This document shows, one piece after another, positions 54,098 through 61,924 of a DNA stretch of 64,000 nt (position 1 is the first letter of the stretch; each line of letters opens with the position of its first letter). A program made the translations under genes and the position numbers. The notes under the pieces were generated by a model that saw nothing but the letters and a program-made list of their open reading frames with translations, did no database searches and was not told where the DNA came from. The stretch is from Terriglobales bacterium (lineage in GTDB: Bacteria > Acidobacteriota > Terriglobia > Terriglobales > Acidobacteriaceae). The stretch spans positions 62,001-126,000 of the forward strand of contig DASTZZ010000019.1 in the NCBI GenBank assembly GCA_035764005.1, written 5' to 3'.

Positions 54098-54541
54098 ATG
54101 GAGCAATTTGCTGCGATAGTCCGAAGCAAAGATAACAAGCCGGTGCGCTACCTGATCGTGGATGACTCGATCTTCGCGCGCAAAAACATCGCCAAGATGC
54201 TCGAGTCATTCGGCGGCGAAGTGGTCGGCGAAGCAGGCGATGGCTGCACTGCCATTACCGAATACGAGCGTCTGCAGCCGGATCTCGTGCTGATGGACAT
54301 CACCATGCCACAGATGGAAGGCATTGAAGCCGCCGAGCGCATCATTCGGCAGTTCCAGAATGCACGCATCGTGATGGTCTCGTCGGTGGGCTACCAGGAG
54401 AACATCGTCGCCGCACTGCAAAAAGGCGCGCGCCACTTCGTTCAGAAGCCAGTGAAGCCCGACGTCCTGTACGAAGTCATTCGCTACGTCATGGGCGACG
54501 ACGTCCTCACCACTTCAGCGGTCGGAGCAGGAGCACAGTAG
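54098..54541 (+). CDS. cheY: CheY-like response regulator (system 2)
   Basis: A 147-residue single receiver with a 15-residue lead (MEQFAAIVRSKDNKP). It has the acidic pair VDDSIFARK, phosphoacceptor Asp67 in LVLMDITMPQMEG, Ser-Ser in VMVSSVG and Lys in VQKPVKPD. The ATG at 54098 is chosen because AGGAG lies seven bases upstream; the ATG six bases earlier is too close. Followed after two bases by cheX, a likely phosphatase for it. Confidence 0.93.
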   Translation: MEQFAAIVRSKDNKPVRYLIVDDSIFARKNIAKMLESFGGEVVGEAGDGCTAITEYERLQPDLVLMDITMPQMEGIEAAERIIRQFQNARIVMVSSVGYQENIVAALQKGARHFVQKPVKPDVLYEVIRYVMGDDVLTTSAVGAGAQ

Positions 54542-54543
54542 CC

Positions 54544-55044
54544 ATGAAGATGGAGCTGATCCAGCCTTTCATCAACTCGGCCGACGCGGTGCTCGCTGAG
54601 AGTCTCCAGTGCGAAACACGCATCGGCGATGTAAGTATGGAGGAGGAAACCTATCGCCGCAAAGGCGTTGCCGCGCAGATCGAGATCGCCGGAGACATCG
54701 AAGGGCGCATCATCCTCGACACCGACTCGCAGACGGCAATGCACCTTGCAAAGCATCTGGCAGGCGGAGAAGTCCAGCCTTCCGACGAACTCGTGCGCGA
54801 GACGGTTTGCGAACTTGCCAATATGGTGATTGGCAACGCAATCACCAGCCTTAACGATCAGGGATTTCGCTTCAAGATTTCACCACCCGAGGTTCACACG
54901 GCAGAGCAGGGCCTGAGTGGAAGCGAAGAAACCGAAGCCCTGGTGATGTGCTTTGAGACGCAAAAAGGCAGTGTGTACATGAACATTGCCATGCGGCACA
55001 ATCGACGCCGCAAAGAAGAACGTTCGACCGTCGTGGTTGCGTAG
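54544..55044 (+). CDS. cheX: CheX-type CheY phosphatase
   Basis: A 166-residue protein of the CheC/CheX/FliY family. The active-site helix reads RETVCELANMVIGNAITSL, with the conserved Glu and Asn of the ExxN motif. The start MKMELIQPFINSADAVLAESL is CheX-like. CheX dimers dephosphorylate CheY-P and end the signal. It closes the system 2 operon and meets the next gene tail to tail with an eight-base gap. Confidence 0.9.
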   Translation: MKMELIQPFINSADAVLAESLQCETRIGDVSMEEETYRRKGVAAQIEIAGDIEGRIILDTDSQTAMHLAKHLAGGEVQPSDELVRETVCELANMVIGNAITSLNDQGFRFKISPPEVHTAEQGLSGSEETEALVMCFETQKGSVYMNIAMRHNRRRKEERSTVVVA

Positions 55045-55052
55045 AGTTACCG

Positions 55053-56339
55053 CTATCCACCGATAGCAACAAAGATTGGACTGAGACGCTGACAGGCAGA
55101 TGACGAAGTCTGTACGCATGGCGCAGGAATACGCGTTGGATTACCGCTTGCGTCCGCCGCTTCCGTATCGGAGCTAGTCAGGATCACCGATACATCCTGC
55201 GAATCGCGATTAGCGGTAAACACCTTCGCGCTATCCCCATCGGAAGCAATCGAGACCGGACTCGTGCCGACTGGAATTGTTTTCGTGACAGTTAAATTCA
55301 AACTGCTAATCACGCTCACTGAGTTCGACCCTGTATTCGCGACATAGATCCGAGTTCCATCTGCGAGCGCAGTTACCGACCGCGGAGTTGTCCCCACGGT
55401 GATTGTCTTTATGACACTGAGCGGGTTCGGCGATGTCGGATCGCCGTTGATTACGCTCAGCGTGTTCGATCCCGAATTGGTGACCAACACGCGCTGGTTC
55501 TTAGCATCGAGCACCGCATAATTCGGAGATGAGCCAACCGGCACGGTGGCATTGACCGTGTGGCTGGTAGCGTCGATCACGCTCACATCTCCTGATCCTT
55601 GATTCACCACAAAGACGCGACTGCTGTCTGCCGATGGAACGGCCCAAACCGGAGTGGTGCCAACCGGAACGGTGGCGAGCACGCTGTTGTCGGCCGTCGA
55701 TATCACGGTTACATCATTGCTGCCCTTATTCAGCACGTACACTTCTTTGGAATTGGGAAGTAGAGCCAGATTTACCGGAGTCTGGCCAACCTGGATTTCC
55801 GTGCTCAGCGATAATGGAAACCCTCCTCCCAGAACTCCTACCGCGTTCCGACCGGATTCAGCCACATAGAATATGCCATTCGCGCTCACGATTGAGATTG
55901 GCTTTGCTCCAGACGGCAAACCAACCGTCGCAGCCGATGAGACCGCTGGCGCGGCTCCAGGGCTATGAGCATCGGAGTGCTGAGTAACGGTGTCGCTGCT
56001 GAAATCTGTGGTGGTTATGGTTGCACTGATACCGGCGAAATTCTGAACCAACGCGAATACCGGACTGCCGCCCACAGGCACAACTCCGTCGATCGAGTCA
56101 CCAGAAACGTTCACGTCCATCGCCTGGCTGGCAACGCCCGTCGCAGAACACGGATTGTTAGGATCGGGTGGGTTGGGATCCAACTGGCACGCCGTAACTA
56201 CGGCCAATCGAAAATTCTGGGGATCCGGAGAGGGCTGCGGCAGCGGCGTAGCCACCGGACGAAAGATATCTCCGCATCCAGAAATCAACGCGCAAACAAT
56301 GGCCGCTCCGGCCAACGCGGCCAACCGTGAAAACTTCAT
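55053..56339 (-). CDS. YVTN/YncE-type beta-propeller lipoprotein
   Basis: A 428-residue exported lipoprotein: signal with lipobox ALISGC (Cys22), a Pro-rich spacer, then a seven-bladed YVTN propeller. Blades repeat every 40-43 residues with the pattern VYVLNKGSNDVTVISTADNSV, VFVVNQGSGDVSVIDATSHTV, VLVTNSGSNTLSVI and IYVANTGSNSVSVI. Such propellers are surface or periplasmic and usually bind partners or DNA; no catalytic site is seen. ATG 56339 is preferred over an earlier frame start because GGGAG precedes it. Confidence 0.85.
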   Translation of the reverse strand: MKFSRLAALAGAAIVCALISGCGDIFRPVATPLPQPSPDPQNFRLAVVTACQLDPNPPDPNNPCSATGVASQAMDVNVSGDSIDGVVPVGGSPVFALVQNFAGISATITTTDFSSDTVTQHSDAHSPGAAPAVSSAATVGLPSGAKPISIVSANGIFYVAESGRNAVGVLGGGFPLSLSTEIQVGQTPVNLALLPNSKEVYVLNKGSNDVTVISTADNSVLATVPVGTTPVWAVPSADSSRVFVVNQGSGDVSVIDATSHTVNATVPVGSSPNYAVLDAKNQRVLVTNSGSNTLSVINGDPTSPNPLSVIKTITVGTTPRSVTALADGTRIYVANTGSNSVSVISSLNLTVTKTIPVGTSPVSIASDGDSAKVFTANRDSQDVSVILTSSDTEAADASGNPTRIPAPCVQTSSSACQRLSPIFVAIGG

Positions 56340-56561
56340 CCCAACTCCCAAAATGTCGATGGCTCCTGCTTCAAGGATTGTAAATGAGAGCAGCCCTGCA
56401 ACTAAGACCACAGCCGCCGCTAGCCACGGGATTGGCCTGCTTCAGTACCCGTCCGCGGGACTGCATGGTCAGGCTGCACATCCGTCTGCCAGTTGCAGAC
56501 AGACTGACGCGTTCACCAACGCGGCTATCGCCGGACATTTCGCGTTTTTTCAGAGAGGGCG

Positions 56562-56711
56562 TAATTAACAGCCTAATTAACAGCGTAAATGCGGGTATGA
56601 AACTTGCGAACGACGGATAATTTCACGTAAGTCTCTGTGCACCAACTGATTGCGGAGACGACTCCATTTTTCGACTGCTACGGAACAGCGAAGAACAGCG
56701 TAATAACAGCG
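56562..56711. repeat. phased AACAGC repeats
   Basis: TAATTAACAGC occurs at 56562-56572 and 56574-56584 (period 12). AACAGCG occurs at 56684-56690, 56694-56700 and 56705-56711 (periods 10 and 11). Spacing near one helical turn suggests side-by-side binding of a regulator on one DNA face. Confidence 0.45.
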
Positions 56712-56750
56712 AAACAATTTCTTTCTCCACATCGTTAGACTTTCGGGTGA

Positions 56751-56765
56751 GTTCCATAATGGAAC
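56751..56765. promoter_or_regulatory. palindrome GTTCCATAATGGAAC, copy 2
   Basis: Seven-base arms around a central A. It shares its core with the site at 17967-17980. Candidate operator of an unidentified regulator. Confidence 0.45.
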
Positions 56766-56830
56766 AACGAGCGGCGCTCCCGCGGAGAAGGCTGGCGAAT
56801 TTGATTGACTCTTGCCAGGCAATCGTGATA

Positions 56831-56851
56831 GCACCGAACTATGTTCGGTGC
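56831..56851 (-). terminator. hairpin downstream of iscS
   Basis: GCACCGAAC (56831-56839) and GTTCGGTGC (56843-56851) form a perfect nine-base-pair stem with a three-base loop, 19 bases past the iscS stop codon. There is no clear T-run on either side, so termination may need Rho or the hairpin may stabilise the messenger 3' end. Confidence 0.6.
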
Positions 56852-56869
56852 GCGAGAGAAGGCGATAGC

Positions 56870-58021
56870 TCACCGGGTGTAAGTCGGAGACAACTCCCGC
56901 AGTCGCGCGATAGTCGCCGGGATCACCGATAAAGCGAAGTCGATGTCATCTTCGGTATTGTGCTTCCCGATGCTGAAGCGAATGCTGGCCCGCGCTCGTT
57001 CGGGCGGCAATCCCATCGCGGTCAGGACATGCGAGGGCTCGATCGCACCCGACGAACACGCCGCGCCGGTCGAGACCGCCAATCCCTTCAGGTCGAGCGC
57101 GATGACCATGGCCTCGCCTTCGATGTGATCGAAGTAGATGTTGCTGGTGTTAGGAACCCGAGGCGCCGCTCCGCTGTTGACTCCGGCCTCGTCGATCTGT
57201 TCCAGCAGCGTCGATTCCAGACGGCCGCGCATCTTCGCGATGCGAGCCATGTCACCGTTCTGCAAGCCGCGCAACGCGATATCCGCCGCGCACCCCAGTC
57301 CGATAATGCCCGGAAGGTTCTCGGTTCCTGCCCGCCGCTGGCGCTCGTGGTTCCCGCCATAGAAAAGAGGATCGATCAGCGTGCCGCGTCGGACATAGAG
57401 CGCGCCAATGCCTTGCGGACCATGAAACTTGTGCGCTGAAATCGACAGCAGATCGCAGCCGATCTTCTTTAGGTCAACGGGAATCTTGCCTGCCGCCTGG
57501 ACCGCATCGGTATGGAAGTAAACATCGGCTTCGGCAGCAGCGCGCCCGATTTCCTCCACCGGCTCGATCACTCCGGTTTCGTTGTTCGCCATCATGATCG
57601 AGATGAGCTTCGTCTTCGCCCGCAGCGCCTTGCGCAGCTCGTCTGGATTAACTAATCCTTCTCCATCAACCGGCAGGTAAGTGACTTCGACTCCGCGCTT
57701 TTCCAGGCGCTTGCAGGCATTCAGTACGGCATGATGCTCGATCTGCGAAGTTATAACGTGATCGCCTGCGCCGGCGATCCCAAAAATCGCGAGATTATCC
57801 GCCTCCGTGCCTCCGCTCGTGAACACGATCTCAGCAGCACGGCAGCCAAGTAGTCGCGCCACCGCTTCCCTGGCCTGCTCCACCGCAGCACGAGCATGCT
57901 GCCCATGATGGTGGATGGAAGAAGCATTCCCGAACTGGTCCTGGTAGTACGGACGCATCGCCTCAAACACTTCGGGCAGAACCGGCGTGGTCGCATTGCT
58001 ATCCAGGTAAACGCGCTGCAT
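56870..58021 (-). CDS. iscS: cysteine desulfurase (IscS/NifS)
   Basis: A 383-residue PLP-dependent enzyme that takes sulfur from cysteine for Fe-S clusters and thio-cofactors. PLP lysine is Lys198 in SISAHKFHGPQG; His97 stacks on the cofactor (QIEHHAVLN); NNETG and the active-site Cys322 in STGAACSSG are present. The Cys loop and the start VYLDSNATTPV fit the group I NifS/IscS class. No iscU, iscR or other Fe-S genes are adjacent, which is unusual for iscS; a tRNA-thiolation (mnmA) role is possible. Confidence 0.93.
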   Translation of the reverse strand: MQRVYLDSNATTPVLPEVFEAMRPYYQDQFGNASSIHHHGQHARAAVEQAREAVARLLGCRAAEIVFTSGGTEADNLAIFGIAGAGDHVITSQIEHHAVLNACKRLEKRGVEVTYLPVDGEGLVNPDELRKALRAKTKLISIMMANNETGVIEPVEEIGRAAAEADVYFHTDAVQAAGKIPVDLKKIGCDLLSISAHKFHGPQGIGALYVRRGTLIDPLFYGGNHERQRRAGTENLPGIIGLGCAADIALRGLQNGDMARIAKMRGRLESTLLEQIDEAGVNSGAAPRVPNTSNIYFDHIEGEAMVIALDLKGLAVSTGAACSSGAIEPSHVLTAMGLPPERARASIRFSIGKHNTEDDIDFALSVIPATIARLRELSPTYTR

Positions 58022-58043
58022 AGATATATTCTATGCTCAGCCA

Positions 58044-58182
58044 ACAGAACCGCCGGCGGTAGCGGGTGGGTCGGAGGTCGCCGAATGGCGAACTCCGAGC
58101 AGCGACGATACCGCACGCAGCATGGAAAGCCGCAGCCGCATACACCGCGGCTGCCCCACCGGCTACCGCCGGCGGTTCCGTT
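58044..58182 (+). repeat. dispersed repeat element, copy A (about 139 bp)
   Basis: Ends are inverted repeats, ACAGAACCGCCGGCGGTAGC at the left and its near-perfect inverse at the right (19 of 20). The interior includes GTCGGAGGTCGCCGAATGGC and CGCAGCCGC/GCGGCTGC arms. A homologous copy in the opposite orientation lies at 62916-63050. It fills most of the divergent iscS/ydjC spacer. No open frame, so it needs a helper to move. Confidence 0.8.
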
Positions 58183-58209
58183 GACTGGGCGCACGCTACA
58201 CTGGTTCCC

Positions 58210-59085
58210 ATGCGACGCCTCATCGTGAATGCCGATGACTTTGGGATGACCTCGGGTGTAAACCGGGCCATAGCCGAGTCGCACAAATCAGGTGTGGTTA
58301 CCTCCGCTACCGTCATGGCGAACGAAGCAGCGGTTGATGAGGCCATCACGCTCGCGTCACAGAATCCCTCCCTGGGAACCGGCTGTCACGTTGTTCTCGT
58401 AGACGGCGCGCCAGCTTCACAGCCGGATTCCGTGCAGTCGCTCATCGGATCGCGCAATGGCGACCTCGCCCGATTCCGTCCCGGCATCGCCCAGCTTGCA
58501 GTCGCTGCTCTTTCCCGAAGTGTTCGCGAACCTGAAGTTCACGGGGAGGCTTCCGCACAAATCGAGCGGCTGCAATCGCGCGGACTTTCGCTCTCCCACG
58601 TGGACTGCCACATGCACTCGCACATCCTGCCGGTAGTTTCGCGTGCCGTGCTCCGCGCCGCGCGTGATCATGATGTTCGCGCAGTGCGCAATCCGTTCGA
58701 GCCAGCGTGGTCCGTGGCTGCAACCCACAAGGGCTCGAGCCTGCGTTCATGGAATCGCTCGGCTCAGGTCACGTTGCTGCGCGCACTGGAGCATCAGTTC
58801 CTCAATACCGTTAAGCAGAATGGCATGAAAACGACCGATGGAACTATCGGCATTGCCGTAACCGGCCTGCTCGACCGCGATCTGCTCACGCGCCTGGTCA
58901 ATGCAATGCCGGAGGGCACATGGGAACTGGTCACGCATCCCGGGTATCACGATCGCGACCTCTCGGCAGCAAAAACGGAATTGAAGGAGTCAAGAGCGGT
59001 GGAGCTGGAGCTGCTCACTGCCGCGGCGACGCGCGAGATGTTCCAGAAGAGGAATGTTGAGTTGATTAGTTATCGCGAGTTGTGA
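58210..59085 (+). CDS. YdjC/ChbG-family carbohydrate deacetylase
   Basis: A 291-residue protein of the YdjC fold: RLIVNADDFGMTSGVNRAI with metal ligand Asp10/11, His60 in GTGCHVVLVDG, and HVDCHMHSHILP with His134/138. This family removes acetyl groups from chito-oligosaccharides (ChbG) or acts in hopanoid glycan maturation (HpnK); which one is unclear without neighbours of either pathway. The ATG at 58210 is chosen by alignment to the family start; the longer frame upstream runs through the repeat element. Confidence 0.87.
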   Translation: MRRLIVNADDFGMTSGVNRAIAESHKSGVVTSATVMANEAAVDEAITLASQNPSLGTGCHVVLVDGAPASQPDSVQSLIGSRNGDLARFRPGIAQLAVAALSRSVREPEVHGEASAQIERLQSRGLSLSHVDCHMHSHILPVVSRAVLRAARDHDVRAVRNPFEPAWSVAATHKGSSLRSWNRSAQVTLLRALEHQFLNTVKQNGMKTTDGTIGIAVTGLLDRDLLTRLVNAMPEGTWELVTHPGYHDRDLSAAKTELKESRAVELELLTAAATREMFQKRNVELISYREL

Positions 59086-59102
59086 GGGGATCACTACTTT
59101 CC

Positions 59103-59277
59103 AAGCACTGTCATCCCTCGCGCCGCCGCGATTACTTTTCGATTGTGAAGCATTGGCATTGCGGCGCGGGGGACCTGTTGTTCGGGGACGCACCTGGAAG
59201 CAGATCCCCCGCGCAGCAGAACCACTTCGTAGAAGTTGCCACACATCTTACGGCTGCGCGAGGGATGACAGTGCTTA
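59103..59277. repeat. 175-bp element with perfect 21-bp terminal inverted repeats
   Basis: Arms 59103-59123 and 59257-59277 are exact inverse copies (AAGCACTGTCATCCCTCGCG plus C), extended inward to 26 bases with one mismatch. A second inverted pair lies inside: GCGCGGGGGA (59164-59173) and TCCCCCGCGC (59205-59214). MITE/REP-like, in the convergent gap between ydjC and ymdB. Confidence 0.8.
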
Positions 59278-59314
59278 TTGAGAGCAGCGTGATGTAAATG
59301 GCGAGCCAGCGCCT

Positions 59315-60109
59315 TCACTGTCCCAGCGACACGCGCTCGATCGAATTCGCCTTTCCCGTTCTGGCATCGCAGTCGATGAGCACCCCGTTTAGGCGCACAT
59401 CGCCGCGCGCGGCATCGAAACGGTTGGGCATGCTGGTGAGGAAGCGTGAAATCACCTGCTCCTTTTCGACGCCAATCACGCCATCGTGAGGGCCGCTCAT
59501 GCCGACGTCAGTCTGATACGCAGTTCCGTTCGGCAGCACGCGTGTGTCCGCAGTAGCAACGTGCGTATGTGTTCCCAGAACGGCAGTCACGCGGCCATCG
59601 AGATACCAGCCCATTGCGACCTTCTCCGAAGTCGCTTCGGCGTGCAGGTCTACGACGATGACCTTTGCCTCCGTCTCGGCGATCAGGCGGTCGGCTGTGC
59701 GAAACGGGTCGTCGTTGTTGACCATGAAGACGCGGCCTTGCAGATTAATGACCGCGTATTGAACACCACTACGAGTTGTCCCCTGATAATGTCCACTGCC
59801 GGGAACAGTCGCCGGATAGTTCGCCGGTCGCAGCACTCGGCGCGCAGAGCTGCCATTCTTCATTCCCGAACTGAGATAATCGTTGATCTCCTTCTTATCC
59901 CAAACGTGGTTGCCGGTTGTGAGCACGTCGGCGCCGAGCTCAAAGAATTCCTCGCAGATCGCCGGCGTAACACCAAAGCCTCCAGCCGCATTTTCGACGT
60001 TGATGATCAGAAGCTCGACGTTGTTGGTCTCGACAAGATGATGGACATGCTCGCGCACGATCTTGCGCCCGGGACTGCCAAAAACATCACCGATAAAGAG
60101 AATCCGCAC
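59315..60109 (-). CDS. ymdB: YmdB-type metallophosphoesterase (TIGR00282)
   Basis: A 264-residue phosphodiesterase. Motifs in order: FIGDVFGSPGR (Asp8), NVENAAGGFG (Asn/Glu), TGNHVWDK, DLHAEATSEK and GTHTHVATAD, the complete binuclear metal site of the TIGR00282 family. In Bacillus YmdB hydrolyses 2',3'-cAMP and affects motility versus biofilm choice. The final region ASSQ-free tail (GVLIDCDARTGKANSIERV) is typical. It stands alone in this window. Confidence 0.92.
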   Translation of the reverse strand: MRILFIGDVFGSPGRKIVREHVHHLVETNNVELLIINVENAAGGFGVTPAICEEFFELGADVLTTGNHVWDKKEINDYLSSGMKNGSSARRVLRPANYPATVPGSGHYQGTTRSGVQYAVINLQGRVFMVNNDDPFRTADRLIAETEAKVIVVDLHAEATSEKVAMGWYLDGRVTAVLGTHTHVATADTRVLPNGTAYQTDVGMSGPHDGVIGVEKEQVISRFLTSMPNRFDAARGDVRLNGVLIDCDARTGKANSIERVSLGQ

Positions 60110-60158
60110 TCGTCAGGATAAATGAAGAATGCGGCATGCTCATGTCGCTTGCCGAAAA

Positions 60159-60261
60159 GTCAGTACCGTCCCCGGTAGGGGATGGGTCACCACCAATACT
60201 GCATGCATCATGCGCGATCTAATAGTGGCTCACCCATCCGCTTACCGCGAACGGTACTGAC
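60159..60261. repeat. inverted-repeat element with about 30-bp arms
   Basis: Left arm 60159-60187 and right arm 60232-60261 pair imperfectly. Shared parts are GTCAGTACCGT at the ends and GGATGGGT on the inner side. The middle contains the self-complementary TGCATGCA (60200-60207). Another REP/MITE-like family, in the gap upstream of ymdB. Confidence 0.7.
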
Positions 60262-60314
60262 ACAATGTTACTGACGCGGCGGGCTGACGCAGCGGCACTG
60301 TCCGCCGCACCTGC

Positions 60315-61787
60315 TCAGTGGTTCAGATACACATGCAGCGTGGCCACATGATTCGAGTCTTCCTCGGCGGCCGCGAAGTCCTGCATGCCGTTCCCGTCAA
60401 AATCAGCCGCTGCGATTCCCTGTACCGTTCCGGGAATCGACGAAGTTGTGGATTGTCCGTAGATCCACGTCTGCGTGGGTGAACCCTTCACGTCGCTAAA
60501 CAACTTCACACCGTACGTTGCCGGGGCGGAGGTTGCACTCTCCGTGCGGAAGCCTTCGAGAGCGGTGCCTGCGCCACTCAATGGAGAGCCCGCGGTGATC
60601 CATGTGCCATCACCGGCGTAGCCGCTTTCGCTGATGACTTTGTTAAGCGTCAGCCCGGATCCGTTATTAATCGCGTAGTCGATATCGGTAGCATCGGAAC
60701 CGTGTGGACCGGTTTGCTCCTGCACGTAAACAACATCGAGCTTGCCGTCTCCATTGATATCTCTGACGTATGGACCTGCAGCATTAAGAGATGCGCTGGT
60801 AAATGCCTCATTGATCTGGGTGAGCGTGTAGTGGCCGGAACCATCTCCATGGCCAAGATAAATATTGCCTGCCGTCGCGGAACTACCCTGCTGGCACATG
60901 CCAAAGATCAACAGATCGAGCGAGCCGTCGCCATCGAAGTCGGCGCCCGTGGCTGCGACTACGGAGCACGGGTTACGAGAAGCATCCTGTGAGAAAGTGA
61001 GCGTCACGGTCTGATTCGCAGGATTGGCAAATTGTCCGGTTCCGTCTCCGAACCAGGTGGCAATCACATTCGTTGGCGCCGTAAACGACCCGGTGTAATA
61101 AGTGATGGCCAGATCGGCTTTGCCGTCTCGATTCGCATCACTCGCGGCGATGCCCTTGCAGGGAGCGGGCAACGCAATCACCTGGCCGAGCACAAGTTTC
61201 CCAGAATGGTCATTCAGATACACGGCGGCGTTGCCGCTGGTTCCGTTGCTTCCCACCGTGCAGGCAGCGACATCGGTAAAGCCGTCTCCATTCAAATCCG
61301 CAAGCGCAACTTGAACGATGCTCGTTGTTCCAGAGGGCAGAGCTGAGCTGATCGCGGAAGCAAAGTTCCCGGAACCATTGTTGAGCAGAACGGCGAGCCC
61401 GCTGCCGTACATCAGCAAATCGGGACGCTGGTCATTGTTCAAGTCAGCGGTAAGTACGTGGCCGGCAAAGGCGAGCGACGACTTCGATTCCGACCAGCCC
61501 GGCTGTGCGGTTCCGCCTCCAGACCCAGAGCCTGCGCCTGTACCACCCCCAGCGGTACCGCTGCCCGATCCAGAGCCGGCCGTCGATCCTGAGCCACCGG
61601 TCGATCCGCCCGAGTTTCCGGATCCGGCGCCAGGCTGAGTTGAACCGGAATTAGAGCCTGAGTTGCTTCCGCCCGGAGCTGGAGTTTGCGTGCTCGAAGT
61701 CGATTGCGAGGCCGTGCTGCCGCAGCCGCTTAGAATAAAAGACAAGATCGCGCAAAGTGCGATGAAGACAACTGGCTTGCAGCGCAT
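60315..61787 (-). CDS. lipoprotein with Gly/Ser linker and FG-GAP/VCBS repeats
   Basis: A 490-residue lipoprotein. The signal ends in lipobox ILSGC (Cys22), followed by about 75 residues of Gly/Ser/Thr repeats. The rest is an FG-GAP (integrin-like) propeller with calcium-loop motifs DLNNDQRPDLLMYG, DLNGDGFTDVAAC, DANRDGKADLAITY, DFDGDGSLDLLIFG, DINGDGKLDVVYV and DFDGNGMQDFAAAE. It is likely displayed on the cell surface for adhesion or ligand binding. ATG 61787 follows a GGGGG ribosome-binding stretch. Confidence 0.85.
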   Translation of the reverse strand: MRCKPVVFIALCAILSFILSGCGSTASQSTSSTQTPAPGGSNSGSNSGSTQPGAGSGNSGGSTGGSGSTAGSGSGSGTAGGGTGAGSGSGGGTAQPGWSESKSSLAFAGHVLTADLNNDQRPDLLMYGSGLAVLLNNGSGNFASAISSALPSGTTSIVQVALADLNGDGFTDVAACTVGSNGTSGNAAVYLNDHSGKLVLGQVIALPAPCKGIAASDANRDGKADLAITYYTGSFTAPTNVIATWFGDGTGQFANPANQTVTLTFSQDASRNPCSVVAATGADFDGDGSLDLLIFGMCQQGSSATAGNIYLGHGDGSGHYTLTQINEAFTSASLNAAGPYVRDINGDGKLDVVYVQEQTGPHGSDATDIDYAINNGSGLTLNKVISESGYAGDGTWITAGSPLSGAGTALEGFRTESATSAPATYGVKLFSDVKGSPTQTWIYGQSTTSSIPGTVQGIAAADFDGNGMQDFAAAEEDSNHVATLHVYLNH

Positions 61788-61924
61788 GAGGCCCCCAACT
61801 ACATTGAAGTGAGTAGCTACTTTGAATTGGTTAGATTGATGGGGCCGCAATCGGGGTTGCTGCTAAGGCTGCATCTAGGTCTGAGTTCCGAGGTACAAGG
61901 GAGAGAGTTCGCTCTTCAACGCGC

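Larger units (their letters stand above)
56340..56869. other. 530-bp intergenic region with short repeats and dyads
   Basis: No convincing gene is seen; short frames on both strands lack protein character. The region lies downstream of iscS and upstream of the YVTN lipoprotein on the same strand. It contains the phased repeats, palindrome and hairpin listed separately. Confidence 0.6.

Noticed and set aside
56577-56873. 98-residue minus-strand frame after iscS
   Set aside because: Overlaps the terminator-like hairpin, lacks a good start and has non-protein-like composition.
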